From the NCBI GenBank assembly GCA_013812505.1, contig JACCTH010000082.1:1-64000 (forward strand): DNA of 64,000 nt. Direction: 5' to 3'. A program made the position numbers and the translations under genes. The DNA comes from Acidimicrobiia bacterium (GTDB lineage: Bacteria; Actinomycetota; Acidimicrobiia; Spongiisociales; ZC4RG35). Positions 25,990 to 35,259 of this stretch are shown here, piece after piece (position 1 is the stretch's first letter; each line of letters starts with the position of its first letter). The notes below the pieces were generated by a model, which worked only from the letters and a program-made list of their open reading frames with translations, was not told where the DNA came from and did no database searches.

Positions 25990-27928
25990 CGACGGTGAGC
26001 CCTCCCATCCACAGGAGCCAGATCCCCGGCGAGGTGTTCAGTCGCAACAGGATCCCCTCGCCGTCGATGTTGAGCAGCGTCAAGTAGAGATCCCCCTTCC
26101 AGGTCGAGTGCACGGCCGGAGTGGTGATCCCAGAGGTGTCGGCGCCGAAGTAGTTGGCCCGCGGGGCCAGTTCGGTGACCGGGTTGCCTGCCCGATCGGC
26201 AACCGCAATCGTCGCACCTTGGACCCGCCGATTGGGTTCGGTGAAGAGGAAGGGCGACCGGTACGTGAGCTCGTATCCGCCGAAGTCGACGGTGTCACCG
26301 GGAGCCATGGTGACATCGGTCTGCAAACCGAGATTTGCGGCTAAGGCGAGCCCGATCACCGTCAGAGCCACCCCGCAATGCGAGAGCTGACCGGCCCAGA
26401 ACGAGGGCTCACTCGTCAGCTGCCGCCGCACCCCGGCGAAGAGAGGCTCGCCGCGGATTGCCGAGCTCTTCGCCGATCGCTCGACGAGATTGGTGACGGC
26501 GACCGCGATCACGTAGGTGCCGATCACCACGGCGAGCACCACATAACCGAGACGGCTGATGGTGACTGCGGCGATCAGACCAGTGAACAAGGCGATCCCG
26601 ACCGGCAGCCGAAGACGGTCAGCGACCGCCACCGGGTCGGCTTGGCGCCAGGGAAGCAACGGGCCCACCCCCATGGCAAGCAACAAGCCGAAGCTTAAGG
26701 GCACCGCCAGCCGGTTGAAGAACGGCTCGCCCACCGATACCCGAGCGCCGGTCACGGCTTCGAGGACGATTGGATAGAGGGTTCCCGCCACGACCACGAA
26801 CGCGTAGACACATAGAAGCAAGTTGTTGAGTAGGAAGCCGCCTTCCCTGCTTACCAAGGTCTCGAGGCGGGCTGCCCGGTCAAGCATCGGGACCCGGGCT
26901 GCAAAGAGCGTCAATGAACCAACCAAGACCAGGAAGAGGAAGCCCAACAGCACCGGCCCGATGGCCGACTGCGTGAACGAGTGGACCGACGCGACTGTCC
27001 CCGATCGGGTGAGGAAAGTACCGAGAATCGTCAGGGCAAACGCGGTGATGACCAGCACAAAATTCCAGGATTGCAAAGCCTGGCGACGCAGTTGGACGAG
27101 CGAGGAGTGGAGAAAAGCGGTGGCGATCAACCACGGCATGAACGAGGCGTTCTCGACCGGGTCCCACGCCCAATAGCCACCCCACGACAAAACTTCATAA
27201 GCCCACCAGGCGCCAAGCACGATGCCCATCGAGAGGAAAGTCCAGGCAAGGAGGCTCGATCGACGGCTGAGCCGCAGCCAGTCGGTGCCGGGCTGGCCAA
27301 GGGCGAGGGCGCTGATCGCGTAGGCGAAGGGAACCGTGAGCCCGACATAACCGAGATAGAGCATCGGAGGATGCACCGCCATCAGGATGTGGTTCTGCAG
27401 GAGCGGGTTCGGACCGGGGCCATTTGGTGGGGCAATCGCGGCCGCCCAAGGAAACGGGCTCGAAGCGACACAGCCGTTGGCTACGGCGTCAACACAGATG
27501 CGGAAGGGATCGGCGACCGTGAGTTGGAGCCCGAAGAAGAAGATCCCGACTGCCCCCATCACTGCCATGGCGCCCGCCCCGAGACGGCTGGGTTCGCGCA
27601 AGTAACGCCGGAGGACGCCCCAGGTGAAGACGGCAAGGACCAAACCCCAAAGCACGATTGAACCTTCGAGGGCGGCCCAGCCGGTTGCCAGGTTGAACGG
27701 GAAAGGAGTGTCGCGGGAATGATGGTTAGCGACGTACTCCAAGGTGAAGTCGTTGGCGAGGAGGGCAGCTTCCAGGGCGAGAAAGGCGACCCCGCCGCCG
27801 ATGAGGACAAAACGAGCGGCGACCTTCAGTGACGAGGGCTCGGCTCGGCGCCTAGTCCCGTGCCACACCAACGCGACCGAGCCACCCAGGGCGATGAGGA
27901 TGCCGAGCAAACCGGCGAAAGCGAACAT
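25925..27928 (-). CDS. ccmF: CcmF cytochrome c haem lyase subunit
   Basis: The 667-residue polytopic protein carries the tryptophan-rich haem-handling segment LSWGGYWAWDPVEN (WWD domain). Conserved His residues for haem lie in NHILMAVHPPML and near the C-terminal periplasmic domain. CcmF takes haem from CcmE and attaches it to apocytochrome c. The length is normal for the family. A ribosome binding site lies before the start, 26 bases after ccmE. Confidence 0.95.
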   Translation of the reverse strand: MFAFAGLLGILIALGGSVALVWHGTRRRAEPSSLKVAARFVLIGGGVAFLALEAALLANDFTLEYVANHHSRDTPFPFNLATGWAALEGSIVLWGLVLAVFTWGVLRRYLREPSRLGAGAMAVMGAVGIFFFGLQLTVADPFRICVDAVANGCVASSPFPWAAAIAPPNGPGPNPLLQNHILMAVHPPMLYLGYVGLTVPFAYAISALALGQPGTDWLRLSRRSSLLAWTFLSMGIVLGAWWAYEVLSWGGYWAWDPVENASFMPWLIATAFLHSSLVQLRRQALQSWNFVLVITAFALTILGTFLTRSGTVASVHSFTQSAIGPVLLGFLFLVLVGSLTLFAARVPMLDRAARLETLVSREGGFLLNNLLLCVYAFVVVAGTLYPIVLEAVTGARVSVGEPFFNRLAVPLSFGLLLAMGVGPLLPWRQADPVAVADRLRLPVGIALFTGLIAAVTISRLGYVVLAVVIGTYVIAVAVTNLVERSAKSSAIRGEPLFAGVRRQLTSEPSFWAGQLSHCGVALTVIGLALAANLGLQTDVTMAPGDTVDFGGYELTYRSPFLFTEPNRRVQGATIAVADRAGNPVTELAPRANYFGADTSGITTPAVHSTWKGDLYLTLLNIDGEGILLRLNTSPGIWLLWMGGLTVGAGGIWSLSARRRTREPSLVA

Positions 27929-27954
27929 CTAGGAGAGATTCATCAAGTACGAGC

Positions 27955-28362
27955 TCACGGCGTTTCCGGCGGCTGGTAATTCTCGTCATGGCGCACCACG
28001 GCGAGGCTGGCATCGAAGAGCCAGGTGCCATCGGTCAGGGACCGCCAGTGGCCCTCGACCACGACCCCTATGCCCTCGGCAAAGAGGGGTGGGGTGGCGG
28101 GTGGGGTCAGCGCAACTTCCACGGTTTCGGCTCCATCGGTGACACTGAAGCGTTTGACGTCGCCATCCTCGCTCAAAGATCCATCCACCACCTGGCCGCC
28201 AAGGCGGAACCGCGATAACTCACCGGTGACCGATCGCTGAGCGACCGCCTCCGACGGCGTTAGGTAGTAGGTGAGGTTGTCGCCGATGCTGGTGACAACC
28301 AAGCCGACCACCGTCGCCGCCACCAATGCGAGGGCGGGCCAGAGAAACTTCCGGTAGGGCAT
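27955..28362 (-). CDS. ccmE: CcmE periplasmic haem chaperone
   Basis: The 135-residue protein has one N-terminal membrane helix and a beta-barrel (OB-fold) domain with DGSLSEDGDVKRFSVTDG. The C-terminal HDENYQPPE contains the HxxxY haem-binding motif, whose His binds haem covalently during transfer from CcmC to CcmF. It follows ccmD by three bases and is co-transcribed with it. Confidence 0.93.
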   Translation of the reverse strand: MPYRKFLWPALALVAATVVGLVVTSIGDNLTYYLTPSEAVAQRSVTGELSRFRLGGQVVDGSLSEDGDVKRFSVTDGAETVEVALTPPATPPLFAEGIGVVVEGHWRSLTDGTWLFDASLAVVRHDENYQPPETP

Positions 28363-28365
28363 CGC

Positions 28366-28467
28366 TCAGGTGCGGCGGCGGAGCCGCAGGAGCAAGCGGC
28401 CTACGTACCAGACGAGCAGGCCATAGGTGATCGCGTAGGCGATGCCGACGACAACCCCTTCAGGCAT
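28366..28467 (-). CDS. ccmD: CcmD, 33-residue membrane protein
   Basis: A short reading frame from ATG 28467 encodes 33 residues. One hydrophobic helix (VVVGIAYAITYGLLVWYVG) is followed by the basic end RLLLRLRRRT. Size, single helix, basic tail and position between ccmC and ccmE fit CcmD, which helps release haem-loaded CcmE from CcmC. GGAGG lies upstream (about 28480-28476), and the gene overlaps the end of ccmC by eight bases. Confidence 0.82.
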   Translation of the reverse strand: MPEGVVVGIAYAITYGLLVWYVGRLLLRLRRRT

Positions 28468-29191
28468 CTCCCCAACCTCCGGCTGCCTGCGATTTGGGAG
28501 CAATCACAGCCGTGCCCGCGATGGGGCTGGTCGCCCGGGCTTCGGACTCGACTCGGGCCAGGATCATGCGGGTGAGCAAGAGGCTGAAGTAGATCATGTT
28601 GAAGGCGACCAGGTTGACGAGCAGCGCACGCAACATCGGCGGTGCCATCGTCGTCCCGTCAGGCCGGATGCTCTGGGTCTGGTGAAGGCTGCGGAAGAGG
28701 TTCACCGAGAAGTAAACCAGAGGGACTTGCACTACCGCCACGATCCCCAGGATCGAGGCACGGTTGGCCGCCACCACCGGGTTGACGTTGAACCGCCGCA
28801 GCGCCAGATAGCCGCAGTAGACGAGGAACATCACCGCGGTCGAGGCCATGCGCGGGTCGGCCCAGTCGAAGAACACTCCCCAGACCGGGCGGCCCCATAT
28901 GGCGCCCGTGAGCAGGGCCAAGCCGGTGAAGAGGACGCCGATCTCTGCCGACGAAGCCGCCAGGCGATCCCACCAGAGGTTCTTTCGTATTCGCCAACCG
29001 ATTGATCCGAGCGCGGTGATCCCGAAGGCGAGAAAAGCCAGCCACGCAGTCGGCACGTGGATATAGAGGATGCGGGCGTAGGTGCGTTGGACTGCGTCCG
29101 GGGGAGCAGTGAGGGCCAAGAGAAGGCCGAGCCCGACCGCCAGGAGGGTCAAACCGAAAAGCAGCTTGTGCCCAACTTTGAACCTGGTCAT
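28460..29191 (-). CDS. ccmC: CcmC haem delivery protein
   Basis: The 243-residue protein has six membrane segments and the WWD-type motif WGRPVWGVFFDWADPR. Two His residues in periplasmic loops (YIHVPTAW and RSLHQT) are the expected haem ligands. It loads haem onto CcmE together with CcmAB and CcmD. The true start is ATG 29191, overlapping the ccmB stop by four bases; the longer open frame upstream is antisense-like shadow. Confidence 0.94.
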   Translation of the reverse strand: MTRFKVGHKLLFGLTLLAVGLGLLLALTAPPDAVQRTYARILYIHVPTAWLAFLAFGITALGSIGWRIRKNLWWDRLAASSAEIGVLFTGLALLTGAIWGRPVWGVFFDWADPRMASTAVMFLVYCGYLALRRFNVNPVVAANRASILGIVAVVQVPLVYFSVNLFRSLHQTQSIRPDGTTMAPPMLRALLVNLVAFNMIYFSLLLTRMILARVESEARATSPIAGTAVIAPKSQAAGGWGDA

Positions 29192-29871
29192 CCGAGGGTC
29201 TCCTCGAGGGGTCTTGCGGTCAACACGCCGGCGATGATTCCGATGAGGTCGATGAGGACCAGAACCAGCACCCAGGTGAGGATACCGCCCGGCCGGAGTT
29301 GGCCAGAAACTGTCGCCGCTTGGCCGACCTGAGCGGCGGCCACGACGAGGGGGATCGCCAGCGGCCCGACGAGGAGGGCCGCGATGGCTCCACGGGACCG
29401 CAAGCCGATCGTCAGGTCGGAGATCACGGTTGCAATCACTGCCAGTCCGATCGCGAAGAGCAATACGCCGGCCCCCAACCAATGGGCCGCCGCGATCGGC
29501 GGTGGTGAAAAAAGAACGATCGTCCCCAACAGGCTGATCGTCATGAGCAGCACCAGCAGGATCAGGTTGGCCAGGAACCGGCCGAAGAATGCCGACGCCG
29601 GATCGATCCCGGACAGCCGTACCTGGTCGGTGACGGCCCGGACGTGACCGGTCGCCTGCCGCCACGCAATCTGTCCACCAAAGAGGAGAGAGATCATCCA
29701 GAAGGCGGCGAAGCCAACCCGGCTGGTGGTGGCTTGATCGATGCCCAGCGCGATCGGCAGGACGAGAAGCGCGGCGAGCGCGAATGGCGTGACCAAGCCA
29801 ACAACTTCGGCCGCCCGACGCTCTACCGCGAGCTCGTGGCGAACGATCAGAAGGATGTGGTGAAGGTTCAT
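29188..29871 (-). CDS. ccmB: CcmB ABC transporter membrane subunit
   Basis: The 227-residue protein has six membrane segments and the family segment TDQVRLSGIDPASAFFG. It pairs with CcmA, and the complex uses ATP to free haem-loaded CcmE. ATG 29871 overlaps the ccmA stop by four bases; an upstream in-frame start would overlap ccmA by over 100 bases and is rejected. Confidence 0.92.
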   Translation of the reverse strand: MNLHHILLIVRHELAVERRAAEVVGLVTPFALAALLVLPIALGIDQATTSRVGFAAFWMISLLFGGQIAWRQATGHVRAVTDQVRLSGIDPASAFFGRFLANLILLVLLMTISLLGTIVLFSPPPIAAAHWLGAGVLLFAIGLAVIATVISDLTIGLRSRGAIAALLVGPLAIPLVVAAAQVGQAATVSGQLRPGGILTWVLVLVLIDLIGIIAGVLTARPLEETLG

Positions 29872-30509
29872 CGCAGGACCCCGCCATCGAGATAGTGGAT
29901 ACGAGTCGAGGTTTCGGCGAGGTTGGACGCGTCGTGAGAAACCACGACCGCGGCGCCGTCGCGCTCCAAACACGCCTCAATCGCGGCTGCGACCAGGGGG
30001 CGGGCGTCCTGGTCGAGGCCGTCGGTGGGCTCGTCGAGCAACAACAAGTCGGGCGAGTGGAGGAAGAGCCGGGCAAGGTCGGCTCGGCGCAGCATGCCCG
30101 CCGAACAGTCGATCGCCCGTCGATCCATAGCTCCCTTCAACCCGACCGTCTCGAGGACCTCTTCGGCCGACTTAGTTGATCCGCTGCGCAGCCGAGCGTG
30201 AAAACGGAGGTTGTCGAGCAGGCTCAGCTCCGGGGCGAGGGCCGGCTCGTGTCCCAGCAAACCGATTCGGGGGCGAATGTTCCGTACCCCCGGCCCTCCC
30301 AGCGCCTCGCCGAGCACCTCCCCTTCACCGCGGTCGGGGGGGCGGAGCGTGGCCAGGACGCGCAGCAAAGTCGTCTTCCCCGAACCGTTGGGGCCGGAGA
30401 TCCCGACGCATTCCCGGGGCGCGACTTCCATGCTGGCCGAGGCCACGATGGGAACCAGGCCGGCAGAGACCGCCACCTCGCGCAGCCGGAGCAATGTCTT
30501 GGTCGCCAC
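29868..30509 (-). CDS. ccmA: CcmA ABC transporter ATPase
   Basis: The 213-residue ATPase has Walker A SGPNGSGKTTLLR, a signature-like CSAGMLRRADLAR, Walker B LLLLDEPTDGLD and switch His VVSHDAS. It heads the operon ccmA-B-C-D-E-F-H-G. The GTG start lies 23 bases from the divergent pyruvate-kinase start, so both promoters overlap in this short gap. Confidence 0.92.
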   Translation of the reverse strand: MATKTLLRLREVAVSAGLVPIVASASMEVAPRECVGISGPNGSGKTTLLRVLATLRPPDRGEGEVLGEALGGPGVRNIRPRIGLLGHEPALAPELSLLDNLRFHARLRSGSTKSAEEVLETVGLKGAMDRRAIDCSAGMLRRADLARLFLHSPDLLLLDEPTDGLDQDARPLVAAAIEACLERDGAAVVVSHDASNLAETSTRIHYLDGGVLR

Positions 30510-30532
30510 ACGACCAAAGCTACATTCGACTC

Positions 30533-31993
30533 GTGGAGCGTTACACGAAGATCGTCGCCACCATCGGACCGGCGGTCGCGAGCCCCGAAGGGGTGATGAG
30601 CCTGATCGAGGCCGGCATCGATGTCGCCCGGCTCAACTTCTCCCATGGCGACCACGAGGTCCACCAGCGTTATGCCGAATGGGTCCGAGCCGGCGCCGCT
30701 GCCACCGGACGCAACGTCGCGTTGCTACAAGACGTCCAAGGTCCCAAGTTGCGAGTGGGCTCCTTTCCCGGCGGGAGCCTGGTCCTGTCGCCGGGGTCGA
30801 CCGTTCGTTGTTTTCAGGGCCGCATGCTGTCGGAGGAGCCCGACAAAATCTTCGTCGACTACCCCTACCTCCTCGAAGACGTCGACGTTGGGGAAGACCT
30901 GCTCCTCGCCGATGGGCTTATCCACCTGGTCGCCACCGCCAAAAAGGAGGACCATCTCGAGGCGAGAGTTGTCGTTGGCGGGCCGCTGGGCGATGGAAAA
31001 GGGGTTGCTTTCCCTCGCACCAATCTGCGGATGGCGGCAATCACCGAGAAAGACGAGCTCGACTTGAAGTTTGGGGTGGAGCTGGGAGTGGACTGGGTAG
31101 CCGCCTCCTTTGTCCGCAACGCCAGCGACGTTCGCCGGGTAAAGGAGCTGGCGGGCTCGGCCCCGGTGATCGCCAAGATCGAGCTCGCCGCTGCCTATGA
31201 GAATCTCGACGAGATCCTCACCGAAGCCGATGGGGTGATGGTGGCCCGCGGCGATCTCGGGGTGCAGCTGCCTTTGGAACGGATCCCGTTGATCCAGGCC
31301 GACATCCTCCGGCGGGCGAACGCGGCTGGGACGATCACGATCACCGCCACCGAGATGCTCGAGTCGATGACCCACTCGTCGCGCCCGACCCGGGCCGAGG
31401 TCACCGATGTCGCCAACGCGGTGCTAGCCGGCACCGATGCGGTGATGCTCTCAGCCGAGACCGCGGCAGGCGCTCATCCCCGGGCGGCAGTCGAGGCCAT
31501 GGCCCGCATTTGCGCAACGGTGGAAAGCGAAACGTCGAAGAACACGGTGGTGCAGTCGTACCTCAACCAACAGGCGGCGGTGGCGTCAGCGATCGCCCAA
31601 GCCGCGGTCGATGCCGCCGCCAACCTCTCCTGCGACACCATCGTTGCCTTCACCGAGTCGGGCTCGACTGCCCGCTTGCTTTCAAAGTATCGGCCCAACG
31701 CCCGCATCGTCGGTTTCACCCCGGTTGAGACCACCCGCCGACGAATGGCGCTCTATCGGGGGGTGGTGGCCTACCCGTTCGAGCGCCGCGACTACACCGA
31801 CCACATGATCGCCGCCGCCGAGAAGTTCCTCGAGAAAGAGAAGCTTTCGAAGCGGGGTGACACCGTGGTGATGGTGGCGGGGATACCCCCTAACCAACAG
31901 GCCGCGACCAACCTGCTCAAGATCCATGTGATCGGCGACCGCGACGGCGGGATGGTCTCCCAGCGATCAGGCCGAATGTCGCCGGAGAAATAG
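30533..31993 (+). CDS. pyk: pyruvate kinase
   Basis: The 486-residue enzyme makes pyruvate and ATP from phosphoenolpyruvate and ADP at the end of glycolysis. KIVATIGPA, RLNFSHG, VQGPKLRVG, the catalytic-Lys segment VIAKIE, VMVARGDLGVQ and the TATEMLESM...RPTRAEVTDVANAV block are all present. GTG 30533 is the start because the family begins ERYTKIVATIGP and TACATT ends six bases before it. The C-terminal allosteric domain is complete. Confidence 0.96.
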   Translation: MERYTKIVATIGPAVASPEGVMSLIEAGIDVARLNFSHGDHEVHQRYAEWVRAGAAATGRNVALLQDVQGPKLRVGSFPGGSLVLSPGSTVRCFQGRMLSEEPDKIFVDYPYLLEDVDVGEDLLLADGLIHLVATAKKEDHLEARVVVGGPLGDGKGVAFPRTNLRMAAITEKDELDLKFGVELGVDWVAASFVRNASDVRRVKELAGSAPVIAKIELAAAYENLDEILTEADGVMVARGDLGVQLPLERIPLIQADILRRANAAGTITITATEMLESMTHSSRPTRAEVTDVANAVLAGTDAVMLSAETAAGAHPRAAVEAMARICATVESETSKNTVVQSYLNQQAAVASAIAQAAVDAAANLSCDTIVAFTESGSTARLLSKYRPNARIVGFTPVETTRRRMALYRGVVAYPFERRDYTDHMIAAAEKFLEKEKLSKRGDTVVMVAGIPPNQQAATNLLKIHVIGDRDGGMVSQRSGRMSPEK

Positions 31994-32033
31994 ACCCGAA
32001 GGCCGGAAGATCGGAAGATCGGAAGAGGAAGAC

Positions 32034-32327
32034 TCAGTCGGGGTAAAAGCGGAAGAAGGTCGAAATCGCGTCGGTAGATTGCGAAATTGACGACTCGTCC
32101 CACCCGCCGGTGCGGCGCAACGCGACTGTGTTCGACATCACATAGATGTGATTGATCGCTGGATCAACCTCGAACAGACGAACGGCCAGCTGTCCCGGGA
32201 ACGTCGCCGGGTTCTCGGGAGCCGCGGAGTAAGTCTCCCCGTCCTGTCCCGAAAAGGACCTGTCCGCGTTGACCATGAGCACGTCGTCAACCTCAGAATG
32301 GTCGATGATGCCGATCGTTTGACCCAT
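32034..32327 (-). CDS. small protein of unknown function
   Basis: The 97-residue protein starts MGQTIGIIDHSEVDDVLMVN and ends STFFRFYPD. It contains no clear membrane segment or known motif. ATG 32327 is preferred to ATG 32345 because TACCAT ends seven bases before it. It is bordered by purine-rich short repeats on both sides (31994-32033 and 32346-32425), which suggests an unstable or inserted locus. It is convergent with pyk and lies downstream of the VanW gene. Confidence 0.5.
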   Translation of the reverse strand: MGQTIGIIDHSEVDDVLMVNADRSFSGQDGETYSAAPENPATFPGQLAVRLFEVDPAINHIYVMSNTVALRRTGGWDESSISQSTDAISTFFRFYPD

Positions 32328-32345
32328 GCGACCGATGGTACCCAT

Positions 32346-32425
32346 CTCCGTTTCGGGTCTTCCGATCTTCGGGTCTCTCGAGCCTTCGGCTCTTGAGTCT
32401 TCGGGCCTTGAGTCTTCGGGTCTTA
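32346..32425. repeat. degenerate TCTTCGG repeat tract
   Basis: The 80 bases hold about seven variants of the unit (GAG)YCTTCGG, including GAGCCTTCGGCTC, which can form a small hairpin with a UUCG loop. The matching purine-rich version (CCGAAGGCCGGAAGATCGG) lies at 31996-32014 in inverted orientation. The tract separates the VanW gene from the small unknown gene. Confidence 0.6.
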
Positions 32426-34360
32426 TCCCGTCGTAGTGGTCGGGACGGTGTCGCTCGGGATGGTCGTCGGGGTGAGCGTCGTCGTTGGACAGGAAACTCC
32501 CGACCCTTCGATTTGGCACGGGTGGACCAGGATGATCTCCTGGCGCGGCGAGTAGACCACGGTCCAATCCTGTTGAATCGTCTGGTCGCCAACTGTGATG
32601 AAGCGGGTGACGTCGACCTTGTAGCCCTGGGCCGCTGATTGCTCGCGCTTTTGCTCGGGGAAGGCGATGGCAAAATCGCCGATGTAGCGAGGCGGGGCGG
32701 GGTCGCGGTAGTCGTAACGATCGGATACCTCGGCGCTGACATGGCGAGCGTCCGGCCCGCCCTCCGCCGTGGGTACGACGTGGAGATTGCCACCGCTCTG
32801 TTCCCCGACGAGGATCCGCCCGTCGTTGTTGCTGTAGAAGACAACGGTGATCGACGTGTTGGTGTAAAAGGTCCTGATCAGGATGGCGTTTCCGGTGTTG
32901 TTGCCGAATTGGATATCGGGCAATGGCCACGAGATCGTTGCTTCAATCCCGAGCGGGTAACGGCTGAAGTAGAAGCTGTGCGGCTTGTGGGCAATATCCT
33001 CGTAACCGCCCCAGAAAACGGCGTTGTAAAAGGTGGTTGCGAACTGGCTCACCCCGCCGCCGATTTCCTTTTCGAGTCGGCCAGCGACGATGGCGCCGTC
33101 TTCCAGGTAGCCCTTCTCGATGGTCCGCTCGCCAACGGTTTCGTTGAGAGAGAAAGTGGCGCCGGCCGGGACAATGATCCCGTCGACTGCGTCAGCGATG
33201 AGATGGATGTTCTCGACCCGGTTCTGGCAGCAGTCGTGATAGGTGGTGAACTCGCTCACCTTGTGGTCGATGTTGAGCGCCTCGAGCTCCCTAGTGGTCA
33301 CGTCGGGGTCGACAGACTCATCGATCGGCAGCAGGCCCGAACGGGCGGCCGATCGGGCCGCTACTAACGCACTCTCGGCGGTTGCCTCCGGGTTGAGATC
33401 TGTGCCCTTCCTTCCCGGAATGACCAGCACAAAGTCGCCATCCACCTGCAGCTCTGCATCGACCGGCGGATCTTCCAGGTCGGCACGGAGTGGTTCCAAA
33501 TACCCGGCGAAAGCCTCGGGGTCGAAGGCGAAATCGACCGCGGTCTCACCGATAATCGGTTGGAGCGCCGCCGCCAGTTGCTCGATCGAGAACGTGACTT
33601 GTCTCTCCCGTTCGGGGTTGCGAAGCGTGATCGGTCCCGCGAGCAACAATTCGCCGGTCCGCACTCCCGCTTCGATATCTGCGATCGTCAGCGTCGGCAG
33701 CTTCTCGACCACCGGCAAAGGGGTGGGGGCGCGGAAGCTCGTCGAGGCCTGGGCGAGAACGAGGTTAGGAGCCTGGTTGCGGTCGATCTGCCGGCCCGAC
33801 CGCGGCGGCTCCCCGAGCACCTCGGTGCCCTCGATGGTGATGGCGCCGGGAAACGGTGGACTGGCGATCGCTTCGTCGTCCCAGGTGAGCAGCACTGTCT
33901 CGAGCGCTGCTGGGTCGATCCGTGCTTGCACGGGAATCTCGGTTGAGGAGAAGAGACGGCTGAGCCACCACCAGAACTCGCCAAAAGGATTCCCGCTCCG
34001 CCCAACGCTGAGCGCCGCTTGGGTCATCACCCTTTCGTTGACGTCAAAGCCGATGCTGAGTGGTTCCAATTCGAGCTCGATGCCCTCGACGACGAACACG
34101 GCTGGGCTTTCGCCCAGGGTGGCCTCCAATTCGGCCAAGGCGGACTCGGTTTCAGAAGCCGTGAGACCACCGAGCTGGGTGCGGTCGGCTGTCACCGAGC
34201 CGAGGACCTGTCCCGCCGAAGCCAGACGGGAGATTCCGTAAATCAGAAGGACCAGAGCGAAAAGGCCGGCCGCAAGCAGCCACCAGCGGTAGCGCGTCAC
34301 AAAACTCACCCGAGTGGCCGGGCTGACAGTGGTGGTGGGCGCGGACAGTTTGGACGACAT
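32423..34360 (-). CDS. VanW family protein with YoaR-like domains
   Basis: The 645-residue protein has a short cytoplasmic start, a membrane anchor (about 26-46) and a long extracellular part. Two putative peptidoglycan-binding (YoaR-type) regions come first. The VanW domain (about 385-520) follows with FTTYHDCCQNRVENIHL, PAGATFSLNETVG and EIGGGVSQFATTFYNAVF. The end is a Thr/Pro-rich tail. VanW proteins are linked to cell-wall metabolism, though the reaction is unknown. GGGGGAA lies about seven bases before the ATG. Confidence 0.88.
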   Translation of the reverse strand: MSSKLSAPTTTVSPATRVSFVTRYRWWLLAAGLFALVLLIYGISRLASAGQVLGSVTADRTQLGGLTASETESALAELEATLGESPAVFVVEGIELELEPLSIGFDVNERVMTQAALSVGRSGNPFGEFWWWLSRLFSSTEIPVQARIDPAALETVLLTWDDEAIASPPFPGAITIEGTEVLGEPPRSGRQIDRNQAPNLVLAQASTSFRAPTPLPVVEKLPTLTIADIEAGVRTGELLLAGPITLRNPERERQVTFSIEQLAAALQPIIGETAVDFAFDPEAFAGYLEPLRADLEDPPVDAELQVDGDFVLVIPGRKGTDLNPEATAESALVAARSAARSGLLPIDESVDPDVTTRELEALNIDHKVSEFTTYHDCCQNRVENIHLIADAVDGIIVPAGATFSLNETVGERTIEKGYLEDGAIVAGRLEKEIGGGVSQFATTFYNAVFWGGYEDIAHKPHSFYFSRYPLGIEATISWPLPDIQFGNNTGNAILIRTFYTNTSITVVFYSNNDGRILVGEQSGGNLHVVPTAEGGPDARHVSAEVSDRYDYRDPAPPRYIGDFAIAFPEQKREQSAAQGYKVDVTRFITVGDQTIQQDWTVVYSPRQEIILVHPCQIEGSGVSCPTTTLTPTTIPSDTVPTTTTG

Positions 34361-34473
34361 GATGGATTCCCCCGCATGCGAAAGTGTAGAAGGGCTAGAT
34401 GCCTACCCCGGACCAGCCGTTTGCAGTTGAAGAGGTCTAGAACTGTCGGCCCTGAGCCGTACGATTTGAGTCT

Positions 34474-35259
34474 GTGATCGACATTCCGCGTATGCGAGCC
34501 GGGCCTCCGATCAAGGTCTCGGCCACGTCCTACATGGCGTTCCTGAGATGCCCTGCGCAGGCCCAGGCGCGGTATGACCAAAAGGCTTTTCCGAAAGAAA
34601 CCGTCGACTCATTCCGGGGGGCGCTAGTTCACCGACTCATCGCTCGGCGCCTGCGCAGCGGTCCTTTCGAGGATGTTGAACACGCGGCGCGGGTCGAGAT
34701 CGGCGAAGCCCTCAACGAGAAGATGGTGGCTCTCGGCGTCAACCGCCCTTCTCTGCTGGCCCCGATCATCGCCGAGGCCGCGGACCTATTTCACCGTTTC
34801 TGTCGCTTTCCGATCGTTGGCTTCGAGGAGGCCGAGATCACTATTGGTCACGAGCTCCCCGACGACGTGACACTCGTCGGCAAGATCGATGGCGTGTTCG
34901 TCGACGGCCAGGCCAAGGTGCTCCGCGATTGGAAGACCGGACCGTTAGGGGAGCCTTTCAACCAACTGCTGTTCTATGCCCTCGTTTGGCTCCTCGCCCG
35001 CGGCGAACAAGCGAGGGTGGAAGCGTTCTCCCTGCAAACCGGAGAGCAGGCTCGGAAGGAACCCTCGCTGGCCGACCTGCAAATGGTCGGTGAGCGGTTG
35101 GCCGACCTCGTCAATCAAGTTCGATCGGTTTGGGAGGGCGAGGCAACCCCTCGCAAAGTTGCAGGTCCATGGTGCGCGCATTGCCCGGTGCTCGCCAGCT
35201 GCACCGAAGGGCAAGAGGCCTCGCTGATGTTGGTCTCGGGTTACCGTGCCCGGCAGTGA
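34474..35259 (+). CDS. PD-(D/E)XK nuclease with Fe-S-type cysteines (Cas4/AddB-like)
   Basis: The 261-residue protein has a RecB-type nuclease core. GALVHRLIA carries the first His, GKIDGVF the active Asp, LRDWKTG the D-x-K pair, and QLLFYALVW the usual Q-x-x-x-Y motif. FLRCPAQ near the N-terminus and CAHCPVLASC at the C-terminus give the one-plus-three cysteine pattern that binds a 4Fe-4S cluster in Cas4 and AddB. The likely role is DNA processing or repair. It has a TACGAT box eight bases before GTG and no cas genes nearby. Confidence 0.82.
   Translation: MIDIPRMRAGPPIKVSATSYMAFLRCPAQAQARYDQKAFPKETVDSFRGALVHRLIARRLRSGPFEDVEHAARVEIGEALNEKMVALGVNRPSLLAPIIAEAADLFHRFCRFPIVGFEEAEITIGHELPDDVTLVGKIDGVFVDGQAKVLRDWKTGPLGEPFNQLLFYALVWLLARGEQARVEAFSLQTGEQARKEPSLADLQMVGERLADLVNQVRSVWEGEATPRKVAGPWCAHCPVLASCTEGQEASLMLVSGYRARQ

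Noticed and set aside
28460..30076. 538-codon reading of the ccmC frame
   Set aside because: Only the last 243 residues are protein-like; the upstream part overlaps ccmB and ccmA and is Arg/Pro-rich shadow.
30176..30532. N-terminal extension of pyruvate kinase
   Set aside because: It runs antisense to ccmA and has no similarity to the kinase family, which begins at 30533.
34474..35259. CRISPR Cas4 gene
   Set aside because: The nuclease shares Fe-S and PD-(D/E)XK features with Cas4, but no repeat array or cas1/cas2 gene is present in the window.
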